From Leptospira broomii serovar Hurstbridge str. 5399 (GTDB lineage: Bacteria; Spirochaetota; Leptospiria; Leptospirales; Leptospiraceae), in contig NZ_AHMO02000008.1 of NCBI RefSeq assembly GCF_000243715.2, positions 545,001 to 609,000 of the forward strand: DNA of 64,000 bases, in the 5' to 3' direction. Of the stretch, positions 44,216 to 53,446 are shown one piece after another. Position 1 is the stretch's first letter. The number at the start of each line of letters is the position of its first letter. The notes beneath the pieces were generated by a model, which did no database searches, had not been told where the DNA came from, and saw only the letters and a program-made list of their open reading frames with translations. Made by a program: the position numbers and the translations under genes.

Positions 44216-44556
44216 TCCATCATATTGCGATCGCAACGGACCGCATAGATTTGTTAAAATCCTTTTACGACCGCTTACCGGGTATAGAATTCGAAAAAGA
44301 TAATTTGTTTTCGGACGGATCAATTCGATCCAGCTGGTTTCGATCCGGCGAGGCATTGATCATGATCGAACGGGAAGAATTTCGAAAAGGTCCTCAAGCC
44401 TTAGTTTTTCAAGCGAATTCCTCCGATATTAAGAAGCTGATCGAAAAACGATTCGGAGAAAAAATCGAATCCCGAACGGAATACACTATTTACCTGCGAG
44501 ATCCCGACGGGAACCGAATCGGATATAGTTCCTATCCGAATCCTTGGAATGCGTAA
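44212..44556 (+). CDS. VOC-family (glyoxalase-like) protein
   Basis: A 114-residue vicinal-oxygen-chelate protein with start ATG 44212, coupled to the GNAT gene (ATGA). It has the beta-alpha-beta-beta-beta pattern: MIHHIAIATDRIDLLKSFYDRLPG, then SWFRSGEALIMIER and YLRDPDGNRIGYSSY. Metal-ligand candidates are His-3 or His-4 and Glu-64. Such proteins act in detoxification or as binding proteins; the actual substrate is unknown. Confidence 0.8.
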   Translation: MIHHIAIATDRIDLLKSFYDRLPGIEFEKDNLFSDGSIRSSWFRSGEALIMIEREEFRKGPQALVFQANSSDIKKLIEKRFGEKIESRTEYTIYLRDPDGNRIGYSSYPNPWNA

Positions 44557-44582
44557 TAGTCTTTGATCGGCTACCTATATTT

Positions 44583-45815
44583 TTAAGAAACCATTCCTTT
44601 AGCTGCTAAATACGAAGTCGTCCAAGCATTCTGAAAATTGAAACCTCCGGTGATTCCGTCTATGTCCAAGACCTCTCCGGCAAAATGAAGTCCCCGAACC
44701 AGACGGCTTTCCATCGTTTTAAAGTCCACCTCTTTGCGCCGAATTCCCCCGCAAGTCACGAACTCCTCCTTGAACGCCCCTTTCCCTTCGATTTGCAACA
44801 CGCTTCTTTTCAGAGTCTCCTCCACCTCGTGCATTTCCTTGGATGAAATTTCGGACCAACGCTTGTCTCCGACCTTCCCCCAAATTCTTTCCCAAAAACG
44901 CGAAGCAAAATGGAATTCCGGATTAGCGGAAGGTTTACGCGAAGGATTTTTTTGTTTCAACGTTTTCAATATCTCTCGAACCTCTTCTCTAGATCGATCC
45001 GGTATCCAATCCACGAGTAAAGTCGTTCTGTATTCGCAGGCGGCGAGTTCCCTTGCTGCCCAAGCTGAAAGCTTTAGAACGGAGGGTCCGCTTAATCCCC
45101 AATGAGTGATTAATATCGGTCCTCTCTGTTTCAATTTGAATTCAGGTAGAGTCACTTCCACTTCTGGAAGAGACAATCCTTGTAGTCCATCTATTAGAAA
45201 ATCAGAAATTTCAAATGTGAATAGAGACGGGGCCGGAGTTTCGATCGTATGGCCCATATTTTTGGCCCAATCCCAACCTTTTCGAGAAGAGCCCGAGGCA
45301 AGTAGAACTTTATCGAACTCATTTTCTCCGCCTTCCCATTTTACGAGAAAACTATTTTTCGATTCGTTTTGACGCGGATATATTCCTAGTACTGGAACTT
45401 TAGTGCGAATCGTAACTCCATTCCGTTTTGCTTCCCGTAGTAGACAATCCACGATCGTTTCGGAATCGTCCGTGATCGGAAACATTCTACCGTCGGTCTC
45501 CGTCTTCAAACGAACACCCCGATGCTCGAACCAATCGATCGTATCCTTCGGCTGAAAACTTTCGAACGCATGGCGTAATTCCTTTCCGCCCCTAGGATAA
45601 CGTTTCGCTAATTCTTCCGGATCAAAACAAGCATGCGTAACGTTGCATCTTCCTCCGCCGGAAATTCTTACTTTCGATAAGACGTTCGGTGATTTTTCGA
45701 GCAATGTTACTTCACAATGCCCGCCGGAAAGTTGACGGCTTTGAATCGCGCCGAAAAAACCCGCCGCTCCACCGCCGATGACCGCGATTTTCATAGTTTC
45801 TATCGAGGACGGCAA
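44583..45815 (-). CDS. FAD-dependent oxidoreductase (HI0933/YhiN-like)
   Basis: A 410-residue flavoprotein of the HI0933/YhiN family. The N-terminal dinucleotide motif VIGGGAAGFFGAIQSRQ is near residue 12, followed by GGGRCNVTHA near 53, a family signature, and VLLASGSSRKGWDWAKNMGHTIETPAPSLF near 170. The C-terminus has GITGGFNFQNAWTTSYLAA. Members are uncharacterised oxidoreductases. I used TTG 45815, which has a good ribosome site (GGAG); ATG 45794 is the alternative. The convergent VOC gene ends 27 bases away. Confidence 0.88.
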   Translation of the reverse strand: MPSSIETMKIAVIGGGAAGFFGAIQSRQLSGGHCEVTLLEKSPNVLSKVRISGGGRCNVTHACFDPEELAKRYPRGGKELRHAFESFQPKDTIDWFEHRGVRLKTETDGRMFPITDDSETIVDCLLREAKRNGVTIRTKVPVLGIYPRQNESKNSFLVKWEGGENEFDKVLLASGSSRKGWDWAKNMGHTIETPAPSLFTFEISDFLIDGLQGLSLPEVEVTLPEFKLKQRGPILITHWGLSGPSVLKLSAWAARELAACEYRTTLLVDWIPDRSREEVREILKTLKQKNPSRKPSANPEFHFASRFWERIWGKVGDKRWSEISSKEMHEVEETLKRSVLQIEGKGAFKEEFVTCGGIRRKEVDFKTMESRLVRGLHFAGEVLDIDGITGGFNFQNAWTTSYLAAKGMVS

Positions 45816-45867
45816 ATTCTTCTCCGGTCTTTGTTTTTAGTGCGGAATCGAATTCTCAAAACAAGAC

Positions 45868-46746
45868 CTAGTCTTGGGTGCGAATTGCGCCCATTTTTCC
45901 CGCGGAATAATCTTCGAAAGCTTCCTGAATTTCGGTCGACGTATTCATCACGAACGGACCGTAACGAGCAACAGGCTCTTGAATAGGAACTCCACCAAGG
46001 ATGAGAACTTCCCATTCGAAATCCTCAGGAGCTCGTAATGCAATTGTTCCTTCCTCGTTTCCGTAATATAAGGTCTCACCTTCCCTAACCTCTATCTCTC
46101 CATCGGAATCGATCGCCGTTCCCGAGCCGACGAAAGGATATGCGAAACCGGTAAAACCGTTAGGTATTGCTACTTCCGCCCATGCTCCCGGAGATAGTTT
46201 TAAATGAAAAAATACGATGGGTGTTTGCGTTTGTATGACTGCGGATGTTCCCCATAAGTCTCCGGCGATAACTTTGGCCCAAACTCCGTCTTTTTCCACG
46301 ATCGGTAGTTCTTCCGAATTTACTTCCTGGTATCGGGGAGATATCAATTTTCTTTCTTTTGGAAGATTCACCCAGATTTGAAACCCGTGCATTCTACCGC
46401 CGTTTTTCCTGAATTCCGCCGAAGGAAGTTCGGAATGGATTAATCCGGAACCGGCCGTCATCCATTGGATTGATCCCGCCTTGAGTCTTCCTGCATGACC
46501 CCATGAATCCTTATGTTCCATTTCTCCGGAAAGAAGGTAGGTTACCGTTTCAAATCCTCTATGCGGATGATCCGGAGCTCCGATCGCCTCGCCCGGTCCG
46601 TATACGATCGGTCCCATTTCGTCCAAAAGTAAAAAGGGATCCCAATAGGAAAAACCGGAGACCGGGAACGGTCTTCGTACCGGGAACCCTCCGCCCTCTA
46701 GCGTTTTTTCGGCCATTCTCGTTCCAATAATTCGTCTAAAACCCAT
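45868..46746 (-). CDS. Pirin-family protein
   Basis: A 292-residue bicupin. The N-terminal cupin contains PDHPHRGFETVTYLLSGEMEHKDSWGHAG near residue 57, which holds the four metal ligands typical of pirins (His, His, His, Glu). The C-terminal cupin is shorter (PFVGSGTAIDSDGEIEVREGETL). Some bacterial pirins act as quercetin dioxygenases (YhhW) and others as regulators, and the function here is unknown. It lies next to the HI0933-like oxidoreductase on the same strand, 52 bases from it. Confidence 0.9.
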   Translation of the reverse strand: MGFRRIIGTRMAEKTLEGGGFPVRRPFPVSGFSYWDPFLLLDEMGPIVYGPGEAIGAPDHPHRGFETVTYLLSGEMEHKDSWGHAGRLKAGSIQWMTAGSGLIHSELPSAEFRKNGGRMHGFQIWVNLPKERKLISPRYQEVNSEELPIVEKDGVWAKVIAGDLWGTSAVIQTQTPIVFFHLKLSPGAWAEVAIPNGFTGFAYPFVGSGTAIDSDGEIEVREGETLYYGNEEGTIALRAPEDFEWEVLILGGVPIQEPVARYGPFVMNTSTEIQEAFEDYSAGKMGAIRTQD

Positions 46747-46826
46747 AGTTTCCTCGATCTTATTTATTGGACTTTGGATCGATAAGTAGAGGGAAGTCTT
46801 TTCTCATTCGGGTACAACGAATTTTC

Positions 46827-47297
46827 ATGCTAACGACCACGATCGCGTTCACAGTTCCGTCCCCACTCGCTAAAGCGTTTAACTATGTATCCGACCTGGA
46901 GAATTTACCGGAGTGGGATAGTTATATTCTAGAGTGCAAAAGAGTCCCGGGAACGAATAAATATGAACTCAAAGTGGGAATCGGTTTTTGGAAACTCACT
47001 TCTTGCTATAATTTGGAAGAGGAAAGATATCCCACGAGAATAGTAATAACTAAGGAAAATCGTTTTTTACAATTACGTGATACTTATTCGTTTTATCCTG
47101 ATCCCAAAGGAACTGATACGGATACGAAAATCGTTTTTACGAATCGATTCAGACTAAAGAGACTCGGTTGTCTATTGAATGTTTGGGCATATCGAAAAAT
47201 TCGGAATCAAATATGTAAAGATATGAGAAGTCTCCAAGAGACTTTATCACAAGGAAAGACGATACGATCTAGAAGCTTTCAAGTCATCAAGAGTTAG
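46827..47297 (+). CDS. SRPBCC-family (START-like) protein
   Basis: A 156-residue protein from ATG 46827. The N-terminal strand and helix (TTTIAFTVPSPLAKAFNYVSDLENLPEWDSYILECKRV) are typical of the polyketide-cyclase/SRPBCC fold, a hydrophobic ligand-binding cup. An upstream frame starts at 46767 but adds residues unlike the family. Function unknown; members bind lipids or small hydrophobic compounds. There is no signal peptide. Confidence 0.8.
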   Translation: MLTTTIAFTVPSPLAKAFNYVSDLENLPEWDSYILECKRVPGTNKYELKVGIGFWKLTSCYNLEEERYPTRIVITKENRFLQLRDTYSFYPDPKGTDTDTKIVFTNRFRLKRLGCLLNVWAYRKIRNQICKDMRSLQETLSQGKTIRSRSFQVIKS

Positions 47298-47429
47298 AGA
47301 ATAATTTTTAATTTGTCAAAAAAAGTTTAAATCTTAAACGCCTATCTAAAGCGCAAAACCCTTGTTTTTTTGAATAGTTATCCCAGGATTAGGAGACAAT
47401 ATCGCGTCTATCGACCGTCCGCTATCATT

Positions 47430-49142
47430 ATGGAAACTCCTAGTCCTTATTCAGTCGCTCCCGTGCCGAAGAACGAAATGGCCAGGCTTCGTGAATTGGA
47501 TAGGTATAAGGTCCTCGATACTCCACCCGAAAAAAAATATGACGGAATCACCAAAGCAGCTTCCCTTATTTGCAGCGCCCCGATCGCTCTTATTTCCCTG
47601 ATCGACGCGAACCGACAATGGTTTAAATCTAAGACCGGATTGGATGTATCCGAAACGCCTCGGGATATTTCGTTCTGTCAATTTGCGATTCAAGGCCAGG
47701 AAATTCTTATCGTGGAGGACACTTCCAAGGATGAAAGATTTCAGAAGAATCCCCTAGTCTCAGGATCTCCTTTCATAAAATTTTATGCAGGTGCTCCTCT
47801 TTTGACGCCGTCCGGGATCGCCGTGGGAACACTGTGCGTACTTGATACGGTTCCGCGAGGCTTGGATTCGAAACAACTGGAAGCTTTGAGAGCCTTAGCG
47901 GATTCGGTCGTCGCTTATATGGAATTGGAGGCGAATACTAGGGAGCTCATTCACGCTCAGGCGATAACTTTGGATCTACAGAAAGCCAGAGAGCAATTTT
48001 TCGTGAATATGAACCACGAATTCAGAACTCCAGTCCACGGAATTCTGGGCATGGTTGATTTATTGCATCAGACCGAAACGAATCAGATACAGTCGGAATA
48101 TTTGGATTCGGTTAAGGAGAGTGGAGAACATTTAATCAGATTAATAAACGACGTTATCGATTTTAGTAAGGCGGAATCGGGAGCGCTCGTACTCAGCTCC
48201 ATTGAATTTAACTTAATCGAATTATTAAAGGAAATTGGAATATTGGCAGTAAAAGAAGCGGAGAAAAAGAAACTCACTTTCTCGTTAAATCTTCCTAAGG
48301 ACCTTGAACGACTAGAGGTTAGATCGGATGCGGGTCGCATACGGCAAGTGATTTCCAATATGATATCCAACGCGCTCAAATTTACCGAAAGCGGAAAAAT
48401 AGATTTCTCTTTGGAAAATCTTTCGATCTCCGAAACGCATGTTCGAGGTACATTACGATTTCAAGATACCGGAATCGGAATCGCACAGGAAAGGATCCCG
48501 GATCTTTTCGAAGCGTTCTCCCAACTGGATTCGTCCAATTCGAGAAAATACGGTGGAACGGGTCTAGGGTTGGCTTTGAGTAAAAAAATCTGCAATGCTT
48601 TAGGATGGAAAATAAACGTCGAAAGTCGAGTGGGAGAAGGCAGCAATTTTCTCTTGGAAATCGTTTTACCGAAGGCAAGCGCCGAAAGCGTTTCCTTTCC
48701 TACAAAACCGAAGTCGAATTTGCCGAACACGTTGGATTTCTCCGGCTATTCTACGATCTGCATCCTAGTCGCCGAAGACAATCCGGTGAATCAAAAGCTG
48801 ATCCGAAAAATGTTGGAAAGGATGGGCCTATCTTGCGAAGTCGTCTCGAACGGACTTGAAGCCCTCGCTTTCTGGGAAAAAAGGGAAATAGATCTCCTCT
48901 TGCTTGACATTCAGATGCCTGAACTTAGCGGATTGGATACGGCCAGGATCCTGAAGTTGAAACCCACTTCCCGTAAAATTCCCTGGATCGTTGCAGTAAC
49001 TGCTCACGATAGCCCGGAGGACAGAGAGCATTGCGCAAAGGCCGGGATAGACGATTACTTGGGAAAGCCGTTTCGAATCGAAGATTTAGCCGAAAAAATC
49101 CGACAATACTTGCGAACCGCATATTTACCTTTCCCAAGTTAA
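47430..49142 (+). CDS. GAF-containing hybrid histidine kinase
   Basis: A 570-residue cytoplasmic protein. GAF (about residues 25-160, with LISLIDANRQWFKSKTGL and APLLTPSGIAVGTLCVLD) is followed by HisKA (MNHEFRTPVHGILGMVDLL near 205), HATPase (NMISNALKFTES, DTGIGIAQERIPDLFEAF, GTGLGLALSKKICNALG, about 300-425) and a receiver (LVAEDNPVNQKLIRKML, LLDIQMPEL with the acceptor Asp, and DDYLGKPFRIEDL). Start ATG 47430 has no strong ribosome site; the longer frame upstream is not needed. The signal is unknown. No downstream partner gene is adjacent. Confidence 0.9.
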   Translation: METPSPYSVAPVPKNEMARLRELDRYKVLDTPPEKKYDGITKAASLICSAPIALISLIDANRQWFKSKTGLDVSETPRDISFCQFAIQGQEILIVEDTSKDERFQKNPLVSGSPFIKFYAGAPLLTPSGIAVGTLCVLDTVPRGLDSKQLEALRALADSVVAYMELEANTRELIHAQAITLDLQKAREQFFVNMNHEFRTPVHGILGMVDLLHQTETNQIQSEYLDSVKESGEHLIRLINDVIDFSKAESGALVLSSIEFNLIELLKEIGILAVKEAEKKKLTFSLNLPKDLERLEVRSDAGRIRQVISNMISNALKFTESGKIDFSLENLSISETHVRGTLRFQDTGIGIAQERIPDLFEAFSQLDSSNSRKYGGTGLGLALSKKICNALGWKINVESRVGEGSNFLLEIVLPKASAESVSFPTKPKSNLPNTLDFSGYSTICILVAEDNPVNQKLIRKMLERMGLSCEVVSNGLEALAFWEKREIDLLLLDIQMPELSGLDTARILKLKPTSRKIPWIVAVTAHDSPEDREHCAKAGIDDYLGKPFRIEDLAEKIRQYLRTAYLPFPS

Positions 49143-49164
49143 TATTAATCCGACTTAAATTCTC

Positions 49165-49770
49165 TTACCTGCTTTGTTCCTGAAATAGAAAATTCGAAAG
49201 CATTCTTCTCCCCCCTTCGGTAGCAAAAGATTCCGGATGGAATTGAATCCCCTCTAAAGGTCTGTGCTTATGCCGAATCCCCATCAACTCTTTTCCGCAA
49301 AACGCGGTGAGTATCCATTGATCGGATAACCCGCGCGGATCTACGACCAAGGAATGATAGCGCATAACGTTTAAATCCTTCGGTAAATCGGCAAATACCC
49401 CTTTTCCATCGTGTGTAATTTCGGATACTTTGCCGTGCATCGGAACGGAAGCCGGTACGACAGAAGCTCCGGAGACGAACGCCATTCCTTGCATTCCTAA
49501 ACAAACACCGAGGACAGGAATTTGCTCTTCAAGTTTTAGCAGAATCTCCGCGGAGACACCGAAATATTTCGGGTCTTTCGGAGTCCCCGGTCCGGGTGAT
49601 AATACGATACGATCGTATTTCATCTCCTCGATTTTTGAAAACTCGATCTCATCATGACGAAATACGTCAAGTCTAAATCGAGAACCGAGCTCATCTTCCA
49701 AAAGCTCCCCCAAATACTGGAACAAATTGTATGCAAAAGAATCGTAATGATCCACCAATAGAACTTTCAT
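49165..49770 (-). CDS. trpG: Anthranilate synthase glutamine amidotransferase
   Basis: A 201-residue class I glutamine amidotransferase: LLVDHYDSFAYNLFQYLGEL at the N-terminus, PGPGTP near 62, the nucleophile in GVCLGMQGMAFVSGA near 94, and HPESF near 181 for the catalytic His and Glu. It supplies ammonia from glutamine to the chorismate-binding subunit encoded upstream, with which it overlaps by 4 bases. Such subunits can also serve 4-amino-4-deoxychorismate synthesis, so a dual trpG/pabA role is possible. Confidence 0.87.
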   Translation of the reverse strand: MKVLLVDHYDSFAYNLFQYLGELLEDELGSRFRLDVFRHDEIEFSKIEEMKYDRIVLSPGPGTPKDPKYFGVSAEILLKLEEQIPVLGVCLGMQGMAFVSGASVVPASVPMHGKVSEITHDGKGVFADLPKDLNVMRYHSLVVDPRGLSDQWILTAFCGKELMGIRHKHRPLEGIQFHPESFATEGGRRMLSNFLFQEQSR

Positions 49771-51203
49771 TTTGATACCTCGTCGATGGCTCCCAATACT
49801 GCGCCCATCTTATTTTGAATTTCCTGATACTCCGAATCGGGAACTGAGTCGTAGACAACGCCGCCCGATGCGCGAATAAATCCCTCCTCTCCACTTCTAA
49901 AGAAACTCCGAATCGGAATGCAAAAGGAACAGTTTCCGTCAAAACCGAAACGACCGATCGCTCCACCATACGGTCCCCTAGGGTCGTTTTCGATTCTTTC
50001 TATAATTCGCATCGATTCCATTTTCGGAGCTCCGCTTAAAGTTCCGGTGGGGAAAGACGAAGCCAACCCGGAGAACATATCCTTTCCGGATCTAAGAATC
50101 CCCGAAATCTCGGTGGAAAGATGTTGAACGTGACTGAATTTTTTTAACGCAAACGAATCCCTAACTTTCACGGTGCCGAATTTTGCGACTCTCCCCAGAT
50201 CGTTTCGATGTAAATCCACTAACATATTGTGTTCCGCGATTTCTTTAGGATCGGAAAGAAGTTGAAATGCAAGATTTCGATCCTCTTCTTCATTCTCCCC
50301 TCTCCGAATCGTACCCGCTAACGGAAAGGACTCTAAGACTCCATCCTTCAATCTAAATAGTAATTCGGGACTTGCGCCTAAAAGTGTTTGATTATGAAAC
50401 GCCATATAGAACATAAACGGCGAAGGATTGATTGCACGCAAGGCCTCGTACAACATCATATTCTCTCCTCGAACTTCGTATGATCGCCTAAAACCTATTT
50501 GACATTGGAACGTATTTCCTAAGCGAATTTCCTCCTTTGCCTGTTCCACCATCTTACGGTGATCCTCCTTAGTCCTAGACTGTCCCAAATACTTTAAAGA
50601 AATAGAATTTGATTTAACGTTTCTTTTTTTGTAGATATCTTCAAAGAGTTTATAGCGATCGGTGCCGTAATGAAAGTATCTCGACTTCCCCGTCCTACGA
50701 TCGATTAAAATCCCGTCTTCCATCCAAGCGAATTGAAACTTGGGAAATTGAGGGTGTTCCTTTAATCCCAACCCCGGTTCCATATCGTTTACCGCCTCAT
50801 AAGAAAGAAATCCATAAAGACCTCCTCCCCCGGATTCCGTATTTTCCAGGAAAGATCTGTGAAATGTGCCCGTACTAAAATCACTTAAACCGGGATTTCT
50901 TCGAGGAGAGAAGATCTCCGATAACAAATCATAGGGATTTCCCTCACCCAAGAGAACTCCGTCAACATCCAAGCGATTTCCTTTTGCCGTAAACGTTCGT
51001 TTGGGAAATCCTGAAATGAACGTATATCTGGAATTATCCGACTCCGGTCCCAGACTCTCGAGGAGCGTTGCAACCGGAGACTCGGAAAGTAATGAACGGA
51101 AAAAAAAGTTCGTTTCCTCTTCTCTTAACGGAAACGGTTTCATAATCGGTCGTGGAGATAAGGATTCCACCTGGTTTCTTAAATCGCGTATTTCTAAGCG
51201 CAT
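49767..51203 (-). CDS. trpE: Anthranilate synthase chorismate-binding subunit
   Basis: A 478-residue chorismate-binding enzyme with a strong ribosome site (AGGAGG). The ATLLESLG motif near residue 45 (LLES) is the tryptophan-feedback element of TrpE proteins. The catalytic core has FQCQIGFRR, PLAGTIRRGENEEEDR with Ala rather than the Lys usual in PabB, DLHRNDLGRVAKF, and SGAPKMESMRIIE. These points favour anthranilate synthase over para-aminobenzoate synthase. The gene runs straight into trpG by a 4-base overlap. ilvB lies upstream on the same strand with 168 bases between. Confidence 0.86.
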   Translation of the reverse strand: MRLEIRDLRNQVESLSPRPIMKPFPLREEETNFFFRSLLSESPVATLLESLGPESDNSRYTFISGFPKRTFTAKGNRLDVDGVLLGEGNPYDLLSEIFSPRRNPGLSDFSTGTFHRSFLENTESGGGGLYGFLSYEAVNDMEPGLGLKEHPQFPKFQFAWMEDGILIDRRTGKSRYFHYGTDRYKLFEDIYKKRNVKSNSISLKYLGQSRTKEDHRKMVEQAKEEIRLGNTFQCQIGFRRSYEVRGENMMLYEALRAINPSPFMFYMAFHNQTLLGASPELLFRLKDGVLESFPLAGTIRRGENEEEDRNLAFQLLSDPKEIAEHNMLVDLHRNDLGRVAKFGTVKVRDSFALKKFSHVQHLSTEISGILRSGKDMFSGLASSFPTGTLSGAPKMESMRIIERIENDPRGPYGGAIGRFGFDGNCSFCIPIRSFFRSGEEGFIRASGGVVYDSVPDSEYQEIQNKMGAVLGAIDEVSK

Positions 51204-51283
51204 ATATTCCTCCTGGAATTATTGCAACCGGCCCGAAAACGGACCGTTAAAGGTAAATAAAAGATCTGTTAATTGAAAATTAT

Positions 51284-51298
51284 GCCCCGGAACGGGGC
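51284..51298 (-). terminator. Hairpin between ilvB and trpE
   Basis: GCCCCG (51284-51289) pairs with CGGGGC (51293-51298) around a 3-base loop. Read on the minus strand it follows ilvB and is followed by ATAATTTTC, not a pure T run, so it is a weak terminator of ilvB or a processing site. It could partly insulate trpE. Confidence 0.5.
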
Positions 51299-51371
51299 CA
51301 AGAAAGTAGACTAGATAGAATTATATCTAAGTCGGTTTTAGAGGAAAATATTAGGAAATGTTTAAATAGTT

Positions 51372-53105
51372 TCATTCTAATAACATCTCCAGGTTTCCCT
51401 TTCCCGCGGGAACCATCGGTAAAACATGCAACGTCGGATCCACGGGAATAACGGCAAAACCCGGACCCGGTTTAACCAGAAATTTCCGTAACTCTTCGAA
51501 TGGATTCTCGGATTCGGCCAAATTCAAACTCGGAATATCGAATGCCTGCGCGATAGAAGCCAATTTAGACTCTCGCTCGTAAGAACTACCGTAAAACCTG
51601 CTCTCAAAGAAAAGCTCTTGCTGCTGACGAACCAATCCCAAATGCCGATTATCGAATATTAGAATTTTCACGTTCGATTGCAGATCGGCGAGAGTATCCA
51701 ATTCTTGAATATTCATCAAAATGGAACCGTCTCCCGAAATGCAAAGGACGGTTTTCTTCGGCATTGCCAGCGAAATACCGATGGCGACCGGCAACCCGAA
51801 GCCCATCGTGCCGAGACCGCCCGAAGTAATCCAAGTCCGTCGATTTTGGAACGGATAATACTGAGCCACCCACATTTGATGTTGGCCCACGTCGCTCGTT
51901 AGTATCGTGTCCGGTCCCAGAGAATCTTTGCAAATCTTCAAAATGGCATCCGGTGAAAATCCGTTTCCGGCTCGAAGTCTCGGAAACGGAAACAACGTCT
52001 TCCAACTCGAAATAAGCGAATTCCACTCCTCCCTTTTTCTTGAAGGAATTCCGGCGGCGCTCTTCAGAAAATCATATAGGTCGGTTTGAAACGAAAGATC
52101 CGGTCGTCTCAGCTTTCCGATCTCTCTAGGATCGATATCAACATGAACGACTTTCGCATTCGGACAGAATGATTCCAATTTCCCGGTAGCTCTGTCGTCG
52201 AATCTCACGCCGAAGGCCAAAAGCAAATCAGATTCTTCTAATGAAACATTCGTAGACGGGGCGCCGTGCATTCCTAACATTCCTAACGACAAGCGATGGT
52301 TTTGAGGAAAGCAATCCAAGCCCATCAAAGTGGAAGTTACCGGAATATCTTGGGATTCCGCAAAATCCCGTAGAAGATATTCCGCGGCTGCAAGTTTTAT
52401 CCCGCCTCCGATATACAAAACAGGTCGTTTACTATCCCGCAGAAGTTCGCAAAATCTTGTAAACTTTTCCTCAAAAAACGAGTCGACGAACGTTATATTT
52501 CCGGATGTTTCTAAAAGATCCCATTCTTCCAACGTTTTTTCCCAATCGCCGACGTACGGAGATAGTTGAACGTTTTTCGGAATATCTATCCACACAGGTC
52601 CCGGACGACCCTCTTCGGCAATTTGAAACGCTTCGCTTAACGCGGAGATTAATTCCGGAATCGACCGAACAATATAATTCCTTTTTGTAATAGGCTTCGA
52701 TAGGCCGTACGTGTCTACTTCCTGAAACGCATCCGTACCGATCAAAGATGTAGGAACCTGTCCGGTAATCGCAACTAAAGGCACCGAATCGCATTTTGCG
52801 TCGGCGATTGCCGTTATAAGATTTGTCGCCCCTGGTCCGGAAGAAGCCAGGCAGACTGCCGCCCTTCCGCTAGCTCTAGCAATCCCCTGCGCAATGAACC
52901 CGGCGCCTTGTTCATGGCGGGCTAAGATATGACGAATTCCGCTTCCGTGCAAAGAATCGTACAACGGTAGGTTTGCTCCTCCAGGAATTCCTACGACCGT
53001 TCCGATTCCTTTATGTAAGAGAAAACGAACGACAATCTCGGCTCCATTTTTAGGAGTATTCGTATTTTGTGATATATCCGGTTCCAATAAGATCTTGGTT
53101 TTCAT
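51372..53105 (-). CDS. ilvB: Acetolactate synthase large subunit
   Basis: A 577-residue thiamin-diphosphate enzyme. The N-terminal segment GIGTVVGIPGGANLPLYD, the catalytic Glu in ARHEQGAGFIAQG near residue 56, the FAD-type middle domain and the thiamin motif CISGDGSILMNIQELDTL (GDGS...) near 450 are all present. It catalyses the first common step of valine, leucine and isoleucine synthesis. The start at ATG 53105 follows GGAGG; a start 12 bases upstream lacks a spaced site. No small subunit gene (ilvN) is adjacent, unlike in E. coli. An attenuator lies upstream. Confidence 0.93.
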   Translation of the reverse strand: MKTKILLEPDISQNTNTPKNGAEIVVRFLLHKGIGTVVGIPGGANLPLYDSLHGSGIRHILARHEQGAGFIAQGIARASGRAAVCLASSGPGATNLITAIADAKCDSVPLVAITGQVPTSLIGTDAFQEVDTYGLSKPITKRNYIVRSIPELISALSEAFQIAEEGRPGPVWIDIPKNVQLSPYVGDWEKTLEEWDLLETSGNITFVDSFFEEKFTRFCELLRDSKRPVLYIGGGIKLAAAEYLLRDFAESQDIPVTSTLMGLDCFPQNHRLSLGMLGMHGAPSTNVSLEESDLLLAFGVRFDDRATGKLESFCPNAKVVHVDIDPREIGKLRRPDLSFQTDLYDFLKSAAGIPSRKREEWNSLISSWKTLFPFPRLRAGNGFSPDAILKICKDSLGPDTILTSDVGQHQMWVAQYYPFQNRRTWITSGGLGTMGFGLPVAIGISLAMPKKTVLCISGDGSILMNIQELDTLADLQSNVKILIFDNRHLGLVRQQQELFFESRFYGSSYERESKLASIAQAFDIPSLNLAESENPFEELRKFLVKPGPGFAVIPVDPTLHVLPMVPAGKGNLEMLLE

Positions 53106-53127
53106 TTTTTCCTCCATGTAAAATCGA

Positions 53128-53168
53128 TAAAAAAAGCCCCCCTCGGCTTTAGCCGAGGGGGGCTTTTC
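53128..53168 (-). terminator. Attenuator terminator upstream of ilvB
   Basis: On the minus strand, AGCCCCCCTCGGC pairs with GCCGAGGGGGGCT (arms at 53152-53164 and 53135-53147; a 13-bp stem) around a 4-base loop, with A before and seven T after it. It lies between a short leader frame and ilvB, exactly as in ribosome-mediated attenuators. Confidence 0.92.
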
Positions 53169-53173
53169 GAAGA

Positions 53174-53242
53174 TTACTGTCTGCGAATGATCCCTACGGC
53201 GTAAAGCCAGGCCCAGGTAGCGTTACCACTACCGGCATCCAT
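53174..53242 (-). CDS. ilvL: ilvB leader peptide region (two overlapping frames)
   Basis: Two short frames precede the ilvB terminator. From ATG 53238 a 14-residue peptide runs to TAG 53194: MPVVVTLPGPGFTP, with three consecutive valines, a threonine and a leucine, and the GGTGG ribosome site has ideal spacing of 8. From ATG 53242 another frame runs to TAA 53174, 22 residues with ..VGIIRRQ. Either could sense branched-chain aminoacyl-tRNA. The Val-rich one better fits ilvB control. The leader continues with segments that can pair with the terminator arms (GGCTTT with AAAGCC). Confidence 0.68.
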   Translation of the reverse strand: MDAGSGNATWAWLYAVGIIRRQ

Positions 53243-53446
53243 AAGACCACCCAAAGGGTTGTAATACTAGACTGTTGTTTTACGGAATTCATTCTAAACT
53301 TAATAGCGGCCAAACGGCCTTCGCCCATTCGAATAATTATATTTTAAAAATGCAAGATTTTTTTATCTTATCCAAAACTTATGCAAAAATCCGATTTTTA
53401 TTTCCAACACAAGAAATCTGTGCACAATTCTGGAGCGAGGATAATT

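Noticed and set aside
44583..46746. Pirin and FAD oxidoreductase as a quercetin degradation pair
   Set aside because: Pirins have several roles and the FAD gene is of unknown function. Adjacency alone is too weak.
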